Source: Flavobacterium plurextorum (GTDB taxonomy: Bacteria > Bacteroidota > Bacteroidia > Flavobacteriales > Flavobacteriaceae). From it: a stretch of DNA of 64,000 nt. The DNA is taken from NCBI RefSeq assembly GCF_002217395.1, contig NZ_MUHD01000022.1:36009-100008 (forward strand), written 5' to 3'. The notes beneath the pieces were generated by a model, which was given only the letters and a program-made list of their open reading frames with translations, was not told the DNA's origin and searched no databases. Positions 61,550 to 64,000 of the stretch are shown here, piece by piece; positions within the stretch are counted from its first letter, which is position 1; each line of letters starts with the position of its first letter. The translations under genes were made by a program, and so were the position numbers.

Positions 61550-63949
61550 TTAAAAACTATATCCCAGTGCCAGATTGAATCTTCGTCCGTTCCCTCTAGT
61601 ATAATTCGCATTGCTTCCGTAAAACTGTGAAGTAGTTGGATAATAGGCCGTATTGAAAATATTCTCAAGACCAAATTTCACTCTAATCTGATTGGTCACT
61701 TTATATGCAGAAGCAAGATTCCACAAATTAAAAGATTTAATCGGACCTTCACCAATAGCATAAGCTCCTTTAGCATTTGGCATAAAAACATCGCGATCCC
61801 CAACATACATATAGTACAATTCCAGATTTAATTTTTCGTTTCCGAATTTTGCGTAACCAGTCACTTTTACCGGCGGTATACGATTTGACTTTAAATAAAT
61901 ATCGGTTGGACCATAGAAAGTTCCATCAGAATCTTTATCTCCCCTGCCCTGTACATAAGCGTAATTTCCTCCAATAGTAAGCTGTTTAAGTAACTGATAA
62001 TCCAACTGAAACTCATTACCCCATACTCGTTCCGGCAAACGTTCGGCTACCAGTAGTCCGTCAACCTGAATTAAATTGGTTCCAAGTTTTGAAGTACTGT
62101 AATAAAATGCCGCACTCAGATTCAGTTTTCCAAGCTGACTGCTAAAGCCTCCTTCGTAATTGTTTACAATTATGGGTTTAGTTTGTAATTTTGACACAGC
62201 ATCCTCTGTAGCCGCCGTCAGCACCCTTCCTAAATCAAATATTGAAAAAGCCTGTGAATAACTTACAAAAGGATTAAAGAACTTAAATCTTGAATATCTG
62301 ATTCCCGTATTGATAACAAAAGCATCATAACTTAGGTTTCCACCTTTAACAGCAATACTTCCAGCGCCACCAGCACCTTTAGCTATGGTATTGTAATCTT
62401 CGATGTCAATTTTTATATTCTCGGCACGAACACCGAATTTTACCGTAAAATCATCAAACCACTGTGTTGATAACTGCATATAAGGTGCTAGGTTAACCAT
62501 ATCAATATTAGGCACCCAGACACGGCCGTCTACCAATTTTTGATTTGTTTTATCATTTAAAATATCCACCCCGTAAGTAACATCTCCGCTAATTTTTGAG
62601 GATAGAACAAAAGGAGTATTTAAGTATAATCTGAATCCTTTTTTAGTTGATGCAGTCTGAGACTGACCTCCTCCATAAAAGAATGTTGAATTAGAGAAGA
62701 CTGTTTCAAAATCCTGAAAATAAATATTAGCCGTAAGACTCGTATTTCCAAAGATTTCCCTGTTAAAATACTGAATATTGGCATTGTGATTGTATTTTGT
62801 ACCTTCATCAACACCAGGTCTATTTCCGAGAATCCCAATGGCAGGGCTTACCCCGTATATCCCATTTTTAAGAATATAATCAGAGTCTTGATTCGAGCTG
62901 AAATAATTATACATTACATCCACCCTCTGTTTATCGGTAAAATCATAGCCTATTTTTGTAAAAACATTATAGGTTTTAGTTTCTCCCAATCCATATTCAG
63001 GTGAAATTACTTCACCTTCGGCATCCCTGAAAACACCCGTCTTATCATATGAACCAGCTACAATGTAACTGAACTTATTGATTTTTCCATAAAACTGCTG
63101 CACAAACCTGTACCCAACGACACTGTCTCCTTGTACATTTCCAGAAGTTCCCGCCTCGCTGTATCCTCCAAATTTCTTCTGAGTTTTAGGTTTTTTGGTT
63201 ATATAATTGATTAATCCTCCGTCAGCACCATTTCCATATATGGCAGTAGCACCTTTAATAACCTCAATACGTTCAATAACTGAAGGATCAATTGAACGAA
63301 TCTCTCTTCCTGCCGATTTTAAAGGCGTTGACTGTGGTATCCCGTCAATAAGAACTAGTGGATTTCTCCCGCGTAAAGTTTGACCGTAATTACCTGTATT
63401 ATTTGTTGCCGACCCTAACCCCGGAACAGCGTATGCTACGATATTTGCTATATTAGGACTAACAATTGAAAGATCTTCAATTTCCTTTGATGTTATTACC
63501 GTTACAGAAGATGGTGTTTTTGATAATGTTTCAATCTTCCTGCTTGCGGAGACAATTATCTCCTTAAGCTCATCACCGTTATCAAGATATTCCATGCTGC
63601 CAGGTTCCGTCGTCTTATCCGAAACGGTCAGCTGAAGATTAATTGTAAGGGTTTCTCCTGAATTTACAGCGATTTCTTGTTCTAAAGACTGATATCCCTT
63701 AGAAAAAATTTGCAGTACATACATTCCAGCTTTTATCTCATTAAAAAGAAAACTCCCCTCTGAATTTGTTACTGTTGTGTATTTCGTTTTTTTTAAATTA
63801 ACGGTAACTCCCGCCGCTGGAGCACCATCTGAGGTAATAATTTGACCTTTTATTTTTCCCTGATTTTGTTGCGCGGAAACAAGACAGAAAGAAAACAAAC
63901 AACTAAATATAAATAAAAACTTAGCTATTCTCGCATTAAAATTTTTCAT
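61550..63949 (-). CDS. TonB-dependent siderophore receptor
   Basis: The 799-aa outer-membrane protein has a signal peptide (ending VSAQ, about residue 26), a carboxypeptidase-like domain (about 32-115), a plug with IIVSASRKIETLSKTPSSVTVITSKEIED (TonB-box/plug start), RGRNPLVLIDGIPQ and IERIEVIKGATAIYGNGADGGLINYITKKP, and a 22-strand barrel ending NLALGYSF. The plug motifs match siderophore/iron-type (FecA/CirA-like) receptors; the siderophore is unknown. About 50 bases upstream remain in the window and no clear Fur site is seen there. It is single here, with its partner genes out of view. Confidence 0.93.
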   Translation of the reverse strand: MKNFNARIAKFLFIFSCLFSFCLVSAQQNQGKIKGQIITSDGAPAAGVTVNLKKTKYTTVTNSEGSFLFNEIKAGMYVLQIFSKGYQSLEQEIAVNSGETLTINLQLTVSDKTTEPGSMEYLDNGDELKEIIVSASRKIETLSKTPSSVTVITSKEIEDLSIVSPNIANIVAYAVPGLGSATNNTGNYGQTLRGRNPLVLIDGIPQSTPLKSAGREIRSIDPSVIERIEVIKGATAIYGNGADGGLINYITKKPKTQKKFGGYSEAGTSGNVQGDSVVGYRFVQQFYGKINKFSYIVAGSYDKTGVFRDAEGEVISPEYGLGETKTYNVFTKIGYDFTDKQRVDVMYNYFSSNQDSDYILKNGIYGVSPAIGILGNRPGVDEGTKYNHNANIQYFNREIFGNTSLTANIYFQDFETVFSNSTFFYGGGQSQTASTKKGFRLYLNTPFVLSSKISGDVTYGVDILNDKTNQKLVDGRVWVPNIDMVNLAPYMQLSTQWFDDFTVKFGVRAENIKIDIEDYNTIAKGAGGAGSIAVKGGNLSYDAFVINTGIRYSRFKFFNPFVSYSQAFSIFDLGRVLTAATEDAVSKLQTKPIIVNNYEGGFSSQLGKLNLSAAFYYSTSKLGTNLIQVDGLLVAERLPERVWGNEFQLDYQLLKQLTIGGNYAYVQGRGDKDSDGTFYGPTDIYLKSNRIPPVKVTGYAKFGNEKLNLELYYMYVGDRDVFMPNAKGAYAIGEGPIKSFNLWNLASAYKVTNQIRVKFGLENIFNTAYYPTTSQFYGSNANYTRGNGRRFNLALGYSF

Positions 63950-64000
63950 TGGTTTTAGATTGGTTACTACTTTATTGTTTTTATTTAGAATAATTAAAAA

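Overview
The window looks like a chromosomal segment of a Flavobacterium (Bacteroidota). The DNA is AT-rich. Promoters follow the Bacteroidota pattern (a TAnnTTTG -7 box, often with TTG about 19 bases upstream). Envelope genes are of SusC/SusD, TonB-receptor and OMP_b-brl type, and several families are typical of the phylum (DUF4290, DUF5686, head-GIN, DUF4870). The genus is inferred from gene content and style; no database search was run.

Positions 1-19066 are mostly housekeeping: a TonB receptor cut by the window edge, an M23 peptidase, a coiled-coil gene plus zapA, a 6S-type RNA, rny, a PAS histidine kinase, xerD, three small outer-membrane barrels, aroQ, a DUF5686 protein, a CDF cation exporter, murA (with Asp in place of the fosfomycin-target Cys), DUF4290, DUF493 and a secreted esterase. 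Positions 19110-19643 hold a striking 86-bp tandem array of hairpin-forming repeats.

Positions 19781-33407 carry an NTPase, recQ-fmt, HU, YqgE, a class IV aminotransferase, a START-like protein, tRNA-Met, a GH130 enzyme, and several small regulator/transporter units (Crp/Fnr with an SMR exporter, EamA with Lrp/AsnC). They also carry a caspase-fold-like protein without catalytic residues coupled to an AraC regulator, and a pentapeptide-repeat protein. Positions 33505-40148 form a SusC/SusD/beta-helix lipoprotein operon, read leftwards, with a LacI-type operator lying on its promoter.

Positions 42934-50050 are a copper-handling island: a Cys-rich secreted protein, DUF3347, a minimal CxxC/AraC-type regulator, a CPx copper ATPase with three N-terminal metal-binding modules, a multicopper oxidase joined to a C-terminal barrel-like region, and a 52-aa Lys/Cys-rich secreted peptide. 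The ATPase promoter has an unusually long spacer filled by a perfect palindrome. Together these suggest sensing, export from the cytoplasm, and periplasmic or outer-membrane oxidation and sequestration of copper.

Positions 50222-53617 encode one giant GH18-deacetylase-GT2 protein, probably a single-chain exopolysaccharide machine. Positions 54625-58975 hold a DUF4870/PadR/PspC/GIN/GIN envelope-stress-like cluster. The window ends with trxB, tRNA-Pro, a stand-alone LytTR protein, a DUF2255-like protein and a siderophore-type TonB receptor. The best candidates for something undescribed are the copper island with its palindromic promoter, the enzyme-less SusCD operon with LacI-type sites, the degenerate caspase-like/AraC pair, and the 86-bp hairpin array.
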